A DNA stretch of 22,784 nucleotides from Polymyxa betae (taxonomy: Eukaryota > Endomyxa > Phytomyxea > Plasmodiophorida > Plasmodiophoridae). Positions 7,679 through 16,213 of this stretch are shown here, one piece after another. Under the pieces are notes generated by a model. It was not told the origin of the DNA and searched no databases. It saw only the letters and a list, made by a program, of their open reading frames with translations. Position numbers and translations under genes: made by a program. The number at the start of each line of letters is the position of its first letter. The first letter of the stretch is position 1. The DNA is taken from positions 8,711 through 31,494 of the forward strand of contig RBZT01000486.1 in NCBI GenBank assembly GCA_003693705.1, read 5' to 3'.

Positions 7679-10131
7679 ATGATCACCGTCCATCTGCTCT
7701 CCTTGGCCTTCGCCCTGCTATGCTGCGTGGCCAACGCCACCGATCCACTCCTGGATCTCCTCAGACCGCCAAAGGGTTTCCCGAACGGAGCCATCCACCT
7801 GATCGCCGATTACGATACTGTAGATCCAATCCAAAACTGTGAGCTGTCTTGCACTCACATAACGTTACTTTACAGGTCCCGAGCCTTGATCTTCAACGGC
7901 CGCTCGAAGCCCTTGTTGCTTTACTACCCCAACACGTTACTGTCTATATTAACACTGCCACGGACACATGCGGTCCAGACGAAATCGTTCGGCAACTTCG
8001 CACTCAAGTCGACGACTCTTATGCAAACGACGCGAATCTGAAACCCGTAATTGATATTAACGGACTTCTGGATTTGCGGCCGTATCTTCTACATATCGTT
8101 ATCAGTAACATTCGTGTGAATGGCGAACGCTTACGCTGGCATGGAGGCCCCGCCATCCTATTTCGAACCTTTTGTGATTCCACGAACTGCCTTGTGCAGC
8201 AATCTCCGCAGCTACATGTATTCGATGTAGTAGATCTTGGACATATCGGAGTTAGGTTCACCAAAGTTCATCCTATGATGGAATTCTGGCGGAGACTGGG
8301 CCAGTTCGGCCGGAAATCTCCGCACAATCTGCAGAACTTCTATCGACCGATTCCGGACACTGTCGCTGCTAGCGGATCGGTTGATGATACAATCATCAAC
8401 GTTGAATCGGATGAAAGGAACATGATACCTGTAACGTTAACAGAGTCGGAGGCTGCTCATCCTTCTCTGGAACGGATTATGCAGCAGATCGTGATGCGCA
8501 CTCGGCATTACGTTACGATCAGACTACCCCATCAACTGCAACGCATGAAGCAACGTTTCCAATTGATTGCTGTCAAGTTACAAGTCCTCATGGAACGTAT
8601 CAAGCAACGTTTCGTCGCAACTGGTGATTCAATTCGTCACTTCGGCTCGGAGATAGCGTCTTTCTTTTCCCAATCGTTACCATGGTGCTTCTTCACTTCG
8701 TTACATCATATCGGTCGTGGTCTGTTCGCTGTTGGTCAATGCTTGCGTTACATCGGCTCGGCGACTGCATATTGCATTACCGACACGTTACCGTGGTGTT
8801 TCTTCACTACGTTACATCATATCCGTCGTGCTTTTTTTGCAGTCGGTCGATTCTTACGTTACATCGGCTCTGCGATTGCATACTCCATTACTGATACGTT
8901 TCCGTGGTGTTTCTTCACTTCGTTACATCACCTCCGTCGTGCACTGTTCGCGGCCGGTCGATTCTTGCGTTACATCGGCTCGGCGATTGCATTCTCCATT
9001 ACCGATACGTTACCGTGGTGTTTCTTCACTTCGTTACATCACCTCCGTCGTGCACTGTTCGCTGTCGGTCGATCATTGCGTTACATCGGCTCGGCGATTG
9101 TATATTTCACAACCAATACTTTACCGTGGTCTGTCATCACATCGTTACATCATATGTGGCGTGCTGTGTGCGCTGTCGGTGGATTCTTGCGTTACGTTGG
9201 GTCGGCCATTGTCCATTTCGTTACCGAAACGTTGCTGCTGTGGCTCTTCACTTCCTTGCCTTATATCTGGCGTGAACTGTGCACTGTCGGTGTCTTCCTA
9301 CTACTTGCTTTGGACGGCCTCATTTACGCTACCGATCTGATCCGATTCCGTAAAATCGATCTGCTGTTACATCTATGGAACCGCATTTTACTGCCCATGT
9401 TCCAGACTGCATTCGATTTCGCGCGCAGGATGCGTCCTGCAGTGGCCGCAATCGCTAGATTCTTCCGTTTCATCGGCTCGGAGATCGTATATTTCATTAC
9501 CGATACGTTACCGTGGAGTATCTTCACTTCGTTACATCATTCCTGGCGTGCATTGCGCGCTGTTGGTCGATTGCTCCATGTCATCGGCTCGGCGATCGTA
9601 TATTTCATTACCGATACGTTACCGTTGATATTCTTCACTTCGTTACATCATTCCTGGCGTGCATTGTGCGCTATCGGTCAATTGCTCCATTTCATCGGCT
9701 GGGCGATCGTGTATTTCATTACCGATACGTTACCGTGGTGTTTCTTCACTTCGTTACCTCATATCTGGAATGCACTGTGCGCTGTCGGTAGATTCGTCCG
9801 CTCGGCGATGTTCTATTTCATTACTGTTACGTTGCCGCGCTGTTTCTTAACTTCGTTACCTCAAATATGGCGTGGAATTTGCGCTGTCGGGCGATTGTTC
9901 GGCTTTATCGGCTTGCGCTTACTGGCCTTTCTTGGGGCTCAAATCGCTTTATTGTACCTGGGTGTTCGTCAACTGGGGCGATGGGGTGCTGTGGCAGTTA
10001 ACAAAGTTCTCTACGGCTTCTTCATTGTATTTTTCGGGGTTCCTGGCGCACTGATCTGGATGCTAATCCAGTACTGTCTGGGCCGTACTGGACCCGTCAC
10101 CGACCCGCAGTCCGATCTCCCAGACTTTTGA
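7679..10131 (+). CDS. secreted protein built from a 37-residue hydrophobic/basic tandem repeat
   Basis: Exon 1 is 7679-7819, the intron 7820-7875 (56 nt, GTAGAT...TTTACAG, phase 0) and exon 2 is 7876-10131, giving about 798 aa. MITVHLLSLAFALLCCVANA is a clear signal peptide. A non-repeated region follows (VPSLDLQRPLEALVALLPQH, then GPDEIVRQL). From residue 313 come near-perfect 37-residue repeats of the type LPWCFFTSLHHLRRALFAVG followed by RFLRYIGSAIAYFITDT. There are five full copies, then a decayed stretch, then four more. The tail (FLGAQIALLYLGVRQLGRWG and GFFIVFFGVPGALIWMLIQY) has two likely membrane segments. Each unit begins with a helix-breaking Pro and alternates aromatic and Arg/His-rich stretches, as in amphipathic helices. 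I recognise no family. It could be a polytopic membrane or lipid-surface protein. Confidence 0.8.
8677..9942 (+). repeat. 111-bp coding tandem repeat array
   Basis: Unit starts (the codon for L or F of the LPW motif) are at 8677, 8788, 8899, 9010, 9121 and 9232, exactly 111 bp apart, then 9508, 9619 and 9730. The last unit starts at 9832 after a unit lacking three codons (102 bp). The interval 9343-9507 is decayed, but its end (FIGSEIVYFITDT) is a recognisable half unit. The period is a multiple of three. CGTTAC occurs several times per unit. Confidence 0.92.
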
Positions 10132-11470
10132 ATTGTTTGTCAAAGATTCCACTAAATCTACAGTACATCGTTTGAGCCTCGTCCAATTTTTGTGGTGCGA
10201 ATAGTGATGTATCCTCATCTGCGAGCAAAAGCAACGGTCTTAATTACTAATTAAGACAGTCCGATTATAAGTTTGGTTCACCTATTTGACCAAATGTACA
10301 ATTTTACCTCAGAAAGGCCGGCTTCGCTATATTAAGGATGCCAAGTGTGGTGTAGTATGAGTCTCTAGATAGCGCCCAATGTTGTCTTCATTTTCAAACT
10401 ATGATAATCAAGGATGGCCATACTCAAGTAATGTTTATTGCGTTTCGTGCTGATCTATCGACGGGAGTTGCAAAATGCAAGCACTGTGCTTATGGCATGG
10501 TCCCGATTCTTGTGAAGAGGTTGAAGTTATTTGCGGGATGTTGTGAGAAGTTACGAAGGAGAAAAAAAAGCAAAAACATTGCATGTGCAAAGTTTCAAAC
10601 ATTCGCAGAATCTGTGGGGATGAGTCGTACGGTACAGCTTTCACTCCGAAGCGCGCGAGCTTGGAAGCGCGTACCAACCTGGAAGTATAATAATCGCAGA
10701 CGATTGCTGCAGGAGAATACCCTAATGAGCGATAAAGATGGATGCGAATGCAATTCACTGAACCTGATATTCATCCCTGACACTGTCATAACATAGTATC
10801 AACAGATGGAATCAGATTGATCATGTTCACTGATTTTGGACAATGGACTGCTCAGAGTCCTTATCAAACTGCTTGTAATATTCAGGCATCCAGCACGAAT
10901 ATCCCTCTATTAGTGCTCGCTGTTCCTATCCAAAAACAGTATGAAGTTTCTGTATGCGACAAAACAGCAGTGCTGTTTTATCTTCTAACCCCGCGTGGAA
11001 AGAAGACTACACTCCCAATCCAAATTCGTTATAAAACCGCGTCCTTGACTGCACCGTAGGGATTTCATTTTAGAAACCGTGTCTATTGGAAGCCAAACGA
11101 TAATTTTGATGAAATCATGTCTAAATATAGAGCTCATTGAATGTTTTTGTTGCTTTTCTTATAAAAATAGAATATACAAAAAATATATGTACAGATAATT
11201 AATCCGATATTTGATGGCTCGCATATTTTTAATTTTAATTTGGGTAACTCAGTTCTGCTTTAAAAAAATGACCATCTGGAAGGTGCAAATCTTGCACTAA
11301 CACGGCTTGACGACTGGTGACTACCACCGAACGGGCACTTCTAAATATCCTTCCTGGCATTTGAGTTATATCGGCAATCTAACGAGACCAATCCAAAATT
11401 CTCGTTTGGCTTTCATTACACATGGTCTCTCTTTCGAAATCGCTATGGTGTTGCCATGGGATTCGATGAG
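10132..11470. other. AT-rich intergenic stretch without a supported gene
   Basis: Two frames are open: 10401-10796 (131 aa, basic, Cys-containing) and 10823-11059 (78 aa). Neither has a recognisable domain, signal peptide or coding-like composition. I leave both uncalled. The only structure seen is the palindrome at 10237-10257. Confidence 0.4.
10237..10257. repeat. perfect palindrome, 10-bp arms with one central base
   Basis: Arms GTCTTAATTA and TAATTAAGAC flank a single C. It lies about 105 bp after the stop of the repeat-protein gene. It could be a cruciform or terminator-like signal, or a binding site for a dimeric protein; nothing distinguishes these. Confidence 0.7.
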
Positions 11471-11665
11471 CAGCCTTCTGTCCACGAGTGAGCGCGCAGC
11501 CTTCTGTCCACGAGTGAGCGCGCAGCCTTCTGTCCACGAGTGAGCGCGCAGCCTTCGTAACACGAGTGAGCGCGCAGCCTTCTCAACACGAGTGAGCGCG
11601 CAACATTCGTAACACGTGTGATCGCAGCCTTCACTCCACGAGTTAGCCGGCTGCCGCAGCCTTCT
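11471..11665. repeat. 26-bp minisatellite (about seven units)
   Basis: The unit is CAGCCTTCTGTCCACGAGTG followed by AGCGCG. Exact copies start at 11471, 11497 and 11523. Progressively diverged ones start at 11549 and 11575, a 24-bp unit at 11601, one at 11625 and a partial one at 11657. Degradation increases rightwards towards the hAT-like insertion. Short relics (GCGCGCAGCC) continue past the insertion at about 12254-12285. Reverse-strand frames through the array are open only because the unit lacks stops. Confidence 0.93.
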
Positions 11666-12234
11666 CAGGCATGGCAGCCACCAGGTTTTTTAGGTTTAGT
11701 TTTTTTAGGTTTTCTAATAAAACCAGGTTTTTTCAAATCCTGAAAATCTAGGGTTTTTAGGTTTTTTCTCTAGACGTGGATTCTGCGCAGATTACCAATC
11801 TCGTTCTCGGCTCTCCACGCTATTCATGGACGACATTATTTTACTGGATTCGCCTTCCGCGTAGAGGACGCCGTAATTGATTCTGAACTGGCGCCATTGC
11901 CCTGAACTTGGACTACTCATTAAGCTTCGTAACCTTTTTGGCGCAGCAAAAGTTGAAAAACTTCAGTATATCCGTTGGAGCTTTTCCCAGCTGTCTGGAA
12001 AAGCAATCTGTGGTACCAATTCCTGTTTCGAAGATGAGGACGACGCTCAGGATGTCTGAAACTACCGCAAAATCCAATTTTCAATCGAATAAATGAGTAT
12101 TGCAAAAATTTGTCGAACAATTTTTTATGGGAATAGGTTTTTTGCAGGTTAAATGATGGTTTTTTAGGTTTTATTAAGGTTTAACCTAAACCTAGGTTCA
12201 TGCGTCTTCTCAAAGTAGGTTTTTCCCAACCCTG
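11666..12234 (+). mobile_element. hAT-like DNA transposon relic with perfect 8-bp target duplication
   Basis: AGCCTTCT occurs immediately before (11658-11665) and after (12235-12242) the element, and an 8-bp duplication is diagnostic of hAT. The left end is CAGGCATGGCAGCCACC; the right end, reverse-complemented, is CAGGGTTGGGAAAAACC (11 of 17 match, with the CAGG terminus typical of hAT). Direct subterminal AGGTTTTTTAGGTTT-like motifs occur at 11683-11765 and 12134-12220. Inside, a frame matches the C-terminal hAT dimerisation region. It is inserted into the 26-bp minisatellite, whose unit contains the target sequence. Confidence 0.78.
11877..12059 (+). pseudogene. hAT transposase C-terminal dimerisation region remnant
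   Basis: The frame reads ILNWRHCPELGLLIKLRNLF, then GAAKVEKLQYIRWSF, and ends in an acidic tail (FEDEDDAQDV). The hAT C-terminal region typically has an R-N-W core, then S-K-L-R-N-R-L, then V-E-K-L-x-Y-I; the LRNLF and VEKLQYI blocks match with the right spacing. In-frame and other-frame stops lie just upstream (TAA near 11875), and the catalytic N-terminal portion is missing. Confidence 0.65.
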
Positions 12235-12242
12235 AGCCTTCT

Positions 12243-12993
12243 CGATCAATGCTGCGCGCAGCCTGTCCGTGCGCAGCCCGCCTGCGAAAAGGGCCCTCGT
12301 TGCCTCCGATCCGTCCCCAACCGCCTTGCCCGCGGCCGGAACAAGAGCCAGATTCCGACGGATGCTTGCCCTAACGCAGTCAAGATCCGGAACCAGCTCC
12401 AGGCGTCGAACTCCAACTACTTCTGATCCATTTTAGACACCGAAGTCACGCGGTTACGAGAAAGGACCATCAATTTTTGTCGCAACAATACTGGCCCAAT
12501 TATGATGACATCTGATATCAATTGACATGCAAACAGGCACCGATTTCTGACGCCTGGTGCGCTGGCTGTATGATAGCCTGTGATAAAAGATTCATGATCG
12601 CCGCTGGAAATCCTCGCTGAGACGCTCACACCAATATAAATGTGTGAAATAGAAATTACTGAATATAGACAGAGATGCTTTGAGGCTCGCGAATGTGATA
12701 AACAGGCACACCGCCTGCCTTGTGCTATGAGCAAATTCAATATTTGTGTCAAATTCAATCCATCTATGAAGATGTGACTATATTACGAATATCTGGTCGT
12801 AGAATCACAAATATTCAGCTATGTGGCCTTCCCGCAACTAACCAATCTTAAACGGATGGTTGCAATATACTGTTTTTATCTATCAATGATACAGCGAGCA
12901 CCCGAATTGCATAACTGTGGGTTGATTTTGTATGAAATATTTCTTAGTTCTTTTCGAGTCTCAAGATTGCTTGTCGCTTCGGTGACATCATGA
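12243..12993. other. GC-rich flank (12243-12425) followed by AT-rich sequence without genes
   Basis: The first 180 bp are strikingly GC-rich, and more than one frame is open. One frame ends SNSNYF then TGA at 12424-12426 and reads plausibly (IPTDACPNAVKIRNQLQAS), but it has no ATG and no known relatives. It may be the last exon of a gene broken by the minisatellite or hAT insertion. The remaining approximately 570 bp show nothing I can support. Confidence 0.35.
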
Positions 12994-13249
12994 ATTGTGG
13001 GAAACAACAGATATCGTTTTCTATCCGATCCGGGTCAGCAGAAAGTGAGCTGGAGCGTGGAGACTTCTCGAGCCGACATCGAGTCCATTTACCGTTTGAT
13101 GTGTTCGAGCCACGAAGTCCGGGCTTCAGCCCTTCCAGGTTGAGAAGGATGGCAGAAGGTCGTCGACAACCCGACCCTCAGCTGATGCGAACTTGTTGGC
13201 GTGGGACCCTTGGAACATTCCAGTAGTAGAGCGGAAGGTTGAATCGTAA
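12994..13249 (+). pseudogene. coding-like segment ending exactly at the Tc1-like element
   Basis: One frame is open from 12994 and reads RYRFLSDPGQQKVSWSVETS, then RADIESIYRLMCSSHEVRAS, to TGA at 13141. The next frame continues VEKDGRRSSTTRPSADANLL, then AWDPWNIPVVERKVES, stopping at TAA 13247-13249. That TAA is formed by the transposon's TA target duplication plus its first base. The frame change could be a 1-nt shift, or a 22-nt GT-AG removal ending in CTTCCAG. No start codon or family is evident. I read it as a possible gene fragment truncated by the insertion. Confidence 0.3.
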
Positions 13250-14009
13250 AGTGCGACTCATCTTAATTCTACATTGTTTCAATTCGATTTCAAATAATGT
13301 GCGTACGCACTTTTAGAAATTTGGCATTTTTACCGGACAATATACTTTGATTTCACAGAAGTTTTTTTATCACAATTATTAAATTTGTGTAGAATTTGAT
13401 CTCATTCAAAATTCGCACTGGAATTCGGCGATGACTCCGATACTTCTTAACGGCTTTCTCCACTTGATCTGGAGTTAACTTATTCCCTCCTGCATCGCAG
13501 ACGCGATATGCGTCCATGTAGCGCTAACACTTCCGAGCAAATTTTTGGATTTGCTGTACAGGAACACTTTTCAACACCACGGGAACGACCTTTTGCAGAT
13601 CCTGAAAAGAGTATGTGCAGTTTTTTCTTGTGAAAGCCTGCAAGCTTCTGTATTTGGATCACGAAGAAACGATACGATCCAGAGAACTGCGTTACGGGCA
13701 ATTGAGTTTCACAAACTGCGCGACTGTAAAATACTTTTGCGCTATTTAAAAGTAAAAGTGCGTAGCGCAGTTTTGTGCACCTTCCATTTCCCCAAACAAA
13801 TTTCAAATGCTGCCAGTCTCATACAAATTTAAAGAGGGACTGTGAAGTAGGGATTTCGATTACAAAAAAAATCTTTCTGTCTCGATGTTGGGGACGCTGA
13901 GATCTATTGATTTACAGAGGGTTTAGTGAGGTCGAACAATTTTTGGAACAGGAGATGTCAATCTCTGTGGCTGCCTATCAACCGTGTAGAATTAAGATGA
14001 GTCGCACTG
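13249..14009 (-). mobile_element. Tc1/mariner-like transposon relic with TA target duplication
   Basis: A 24-bp inverted repeat (AGTGCGACTCATCTTAATTC and four more bases) is perfect at 13250-13273 and 13985-14008. The outermost base is C on the right end (CAGTGCGAC...) and A on the left. TA flanks both sides (13247-13248, 14010-14011). The 761-bp body carries the C-terminal part of a transposase on the minus strand. A second internal inverted pair (TACGCACTTTTA 13304-13315; TAAAAGTGCGTA 13753-13764) resembles duplicated end sequence. Confidence 0.82.
13401..13616 (-). pseudogene. Tc1/mariner-family transposase C-terminal remnant
   Basis: Minus-strand frame: QDLQKVVPVVLKSVPVQQIQ, KFARKC, stop, RYMDAYR, then EKAVKKYRSHRRIP. 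The pattern (helical IxKFARKxWRYMDAYR block followed by a basic AVKKYKSHRR block) is what I know from the C-termini of Tc1/mariner-like transposases of protists and oomycetes. The stop TAG stands where TGG (Trp) is expected. The catalytic DDE region upstream is not readable, so the gene is dead. Confidence 0.6.
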
Positions 14010-14159
14010 TAGTCATATAGTGTACAATATGTCAGACGAGAACAGCGCGGGCCGCGCGCAAAAAACCACGGAGTTTGGGGGTTTGACCAAACTCGTGTCC
14101 CTCGGTCTTCCCATTCTTCATTGGCCTCTGAATCTCTATCCAAGCTCTGCATCAATTCT

Positions 14160-14411
14160 ATGAAGGTCTTCTGGCTTCTCGTCGCTGCTCTGTTCGGCCT
14201 GGCATCAACGGTATCCGCAACAGCACACAAGGACCTGTTCCTGGAGCCCAAGCGTCAAGCTCTGCTGTCCCGCCAGGAGGTTCTTCCACCAGCTCATGAA
14301 TCTGGCTCAGATGATGACCAGCCGGACAACGAGGATTTCCGCTGTATATCCTGCGGAAGGTTTTATCTTTTTTGCAAATGTGGGGGAAACTATATTCGGG
14401 GGGTAAACTAA
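14160..14411 (+). CDS. small secreted Cys-containing protein
   Basis: An 83-aa protein. The ATG at 14160 starts a strong signal peptide, MKVFWLLVAALFGLASTVSA. The mature part has a basic stretch (EPKRQALLSRQ), an acidic linker (ESGSDDDQPDNEDF) and a C-terminal Cys cluster CISCGRFYLFCKC (C-x2-C-x6-C-x-C), able to bind a metal or form two disulphides. No family is recognised. Short, secreted, Cys-containing and next to a transposon is the usual look of a candidate effector in host-associated protists, but that is inference. The Tc1-like element ends 150 bp upstream, so it may supply part of the promoter. Confidence 0.6.
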   Translation: MKVFWLLVAALFGLASTVSATAHKDLFLEPKRQALLSRQEVLPPAHESGSDDDQPDNEDFRCISCGRFYLFCKCGGNYIRGVN

Positions 14412-15339
14412 ATGGAGCTCGGTCTCTACATGAACCAACAAGATTAATACAACACCACGTCCCTAATTGATACGTAAACGTTTGGTGTGTCAAATTCATA
14501 GCCGTAGATAAAGGTCAGAATGATAGACTGGTGATACCCATTGCTCATGCCAAACCACCGTCAATCGCTGTGATCGCTATTGTCAGCAACCACATATCAG
14601 AGTATTGCAACCGTCCACCTATAATGGATTAGTTGCTTGAATCCCACAACGCTGAATATTTCTGACTCTACGAACGGGTATTCTTGATATGGTGACATCT
14701 GTATGATAGTCTGGCCCGAATCAGATCCGCTTCCTTGCGGCTGTTCAGAACAGCACCAGCTGTCATCTTTCGTGTTGCGGATCTAGTCCCGAAGTAACTC
14801 GAAATCGTTCCCAAGGAATGAGAATGTTTTCTCATCTCGAAAATTGCTACAGCTCTACACAATCAGTTGATATTGAGCTATGTTAATGTCGGGGATGATC
14901 TTCAGGCTCAGTCCAGGCTCAATTAGATTCTCAATCATCCTTGTCGTTCATTATGAACGTCTCCTGCAGCAATCCACGTTACTCGGGAAAGTACGACCCA
15001 TCCCACTGATCCTGAAAATGTTCTAAGGCGTTGGAAAGACCACAAGACAAGGACAAGCTCCTATCTGATTATATCTTAAATAAAGTCATAATTTCGATGC
15101 TGGGATTGCGAATCAAGAAGTGAGCCATCAGTTCTAATAGTGAAAAACTGGAAGAGAAACCTTTCCAGATTTGAGCTTCAATCAACACAAAAAACCATCT
15201 CCGCAACTGGGCGCAAATTCATCTTTATCGAAAATTTAGAAAATAAATTGTTAAAACGCGACCATCAGCTCGTGAACCCTTGAGCCTGTTGCTGGCATTC
15301 ATGGAGATGAAGCTGATAGCATGCTGTGACCCCATCACG
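14412..15339. other. intergenic region, nothing recognised
   Basis: Only short open frames are present (for example minus 14862-14668), without signal peptides, domains or coding-like composition. No repeats were noticed. Confidence 0.45.
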
Positions 15340-15352
15340 AAAAAGAAAAAAA
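15340..15352 (-). terminator. Pol III terminator of tRNA-Glu
   Basis: Read on the minus strand, seven T, a C and five more T follow the tRNA 3' end after a gap of three bases. This is a strong RNA polymerase III stop. Confidence 0.85.
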
Positions 15353-15355
15353 CAA

Positions 15356-15427
15356 TTCCGGTACGGGGAATTGAACCCCGGTCTCCTACGTGAGAGGCAG
15401 GTATACTAGCCACTGTACTATGCCGGA
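15356..15427 (-). tRNA. tRNA-Glu (anticodon CTC)
   Basis: 72 nt on the minus strand. Acceptor TCCGGCA pairs with TACCGGA except for a C-A mismatch at position 6-67, and the discriminator is A. The D-stem is GTAC/GTAT, the anticodon stem CCTGC/GTAGG with loop CTCTCAC (anticodon CTC, reading GAG), and the T-stem CGGGG/CCCCG is perfect with loop TTCAATT. The internal promoter boxes are canonical: A box TAGTACAGTGG, B box GGTTCAATTCC. No intron and no encoded CCA, as expected for a eukaryotic nuclear gene. Confidence 0.95.
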
Positions 15428-15792
15428 AGTTTCACGATTGTTAGACGGGAGTGGGTGTTCAACTGGACTGTGTTTGAAGAAGTGTTTTATTTGTTAGAAT
15501 GCAAGCGGAATGCAATGCTTCCGGTTGAATTAGCGTGAGTCAACGCTATTGATATCTCGAGATTGATCTAACAGCGCTCATATGCTAACAATGATATTGC
15601 TACAATTACGGGAACATTAACCTGTGCTCATTGGATTGGATTCGTCTGGTTCGTTCAAGAGGTGGCGCTGTATGCTTTGACCAAGGCCGGTAACACTCAG
15701 TCATTGCCCGTGATAGCTTCCAGTATTCCCTTCTACCATTTATCCGAGCTGTTCATCATTTCACCACGAGCTGTTTTGAATTTCACCGAAAA
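15428..15792. other. short intergenic region
   Basis: Nothing recognised, except a possible second exon of the minus-strand gene that starts at 15903: an acceptor GGTAG followed by KGILEAITGND and TGA would splice in phase from the GTTTGTTG donor at 15800. Confidence 0.3.
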
Positions 15793-15903
15793 TCAACAAA
15801 CGTCGAGCAGGTGATTGATTCTCGGCATGCTTAACATGCCAAGAGTTGCATCGACGTTGATGAGCGCCAGCAGGACCGCCACGACGATGACGACCGACTC
15901 CAT
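15793..15903 (-). CDS. tiny putative secreted peptide (or first exon of one)
   Basis: The 36-aa frame starts MESVVIVVAVLLALINVDA, a signal peptide with a plausible cleavage site, then TLGMLSMPRINHLLDV and a stop. The codon choice (GTC, CTG, CTC, ATC) is GC-rich like the long genes and unlike the surrounding AT-rich DNA, which supports it. A GT donor (GTTTGTTG) precedes the stop, and splicing to a downstream block would give about 46 aa. It is divergent from the 15992 gene, with 88 bp between the two ATGs. Confidence 0.4.
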   Translation of the reverse strand: MESVVIVVAVLLALINVDATLGMLSMPRINHLLDVC

Positions 15904-15991
15904 GACACGGAAAGGTGAGGTCAGGAAAAGTCCTGCTTGTCTATGTCTTGCTGCTTAAGTTTTCCATGATGCATCTCGTGTCAGTCAGGCT

Positions 15992-16213
15992 ATGTTAGGT
16001 AACATAACTTGGGCGTTTTTTGCGGTTTGCCTATTGTTAGATTTCTCGATCCAAGGGAGTAGGGTGTCGCACCTATTGAGGGCGTATCAGCAATATAAAT
16101 CCATCAAACAATCAATTCACGATCTTTTTCAAGGTGAACGTACAGTACGCTTTCTGTTTCGAAGAAGTCTTCAAGTCTATGTTGGAATTTTAGGTAGGAT
16201 ATCATGTACATGA
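15992..16213 (+). CDS. small putative secreted protein
   Basis: 73 aa. MLGNITWAFFAVCLLLDFSI is signal-peptide-like, with likely cleavage near QG|SR. The mature part is basic and Tyr/Leu-rich (SRVSHLLRAYQQYKSIKQSI). The composition up to DLFQGER looks coding; beyond that (RTVRFLFRRSLQVYVGIL) it is less certain, and a GTGAAC donor at the Gln-Gly codons could mark an exon end. No family recognised. It shares a short divergent promoter with the minus-strand secreted peptide. Confidence 0.4.
   Translation: MLGNITWAFFAVCLLLDFSIQGSRVSHLLRAYQQYKSIKQSIHDLFQGERTVRFLFRRSLQVYVGILGRISCT

Noticed and set aside
8682-9340. Long alternative-frame open reading frames over the 111-bp array
   Set aside because: They are by-products of a stop-free repeat unit; only one frame has a signal peptide and continuous reading to a natural end. 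Kept as a finding, not as genes.
10401-10796. 131-codon open frame in AT-rich DNA
   Set aside because: No domain, no signal peptide, composition unlike the supported genes, and the opposite strand is equally open.
11366-11634. Minus-strand frames with ALTRGQKAARSLVDRRL-type repeats
   Set aside because: They are translations of the 26-bp minisatellite, which cycles through all frames; no start context or non-repeat part supports a gene.
11471-11665. CRISPR-like direct repeats
   Set aside because: Units are contiguous with no unique spacers, and the genome is eukaryotic.
14158-14499. Minus-strand frame antisense to the small secreted protein
   Set aside because: The plus strand has a clear signal peptide and ATG; the antisense frame has no coding-like features.
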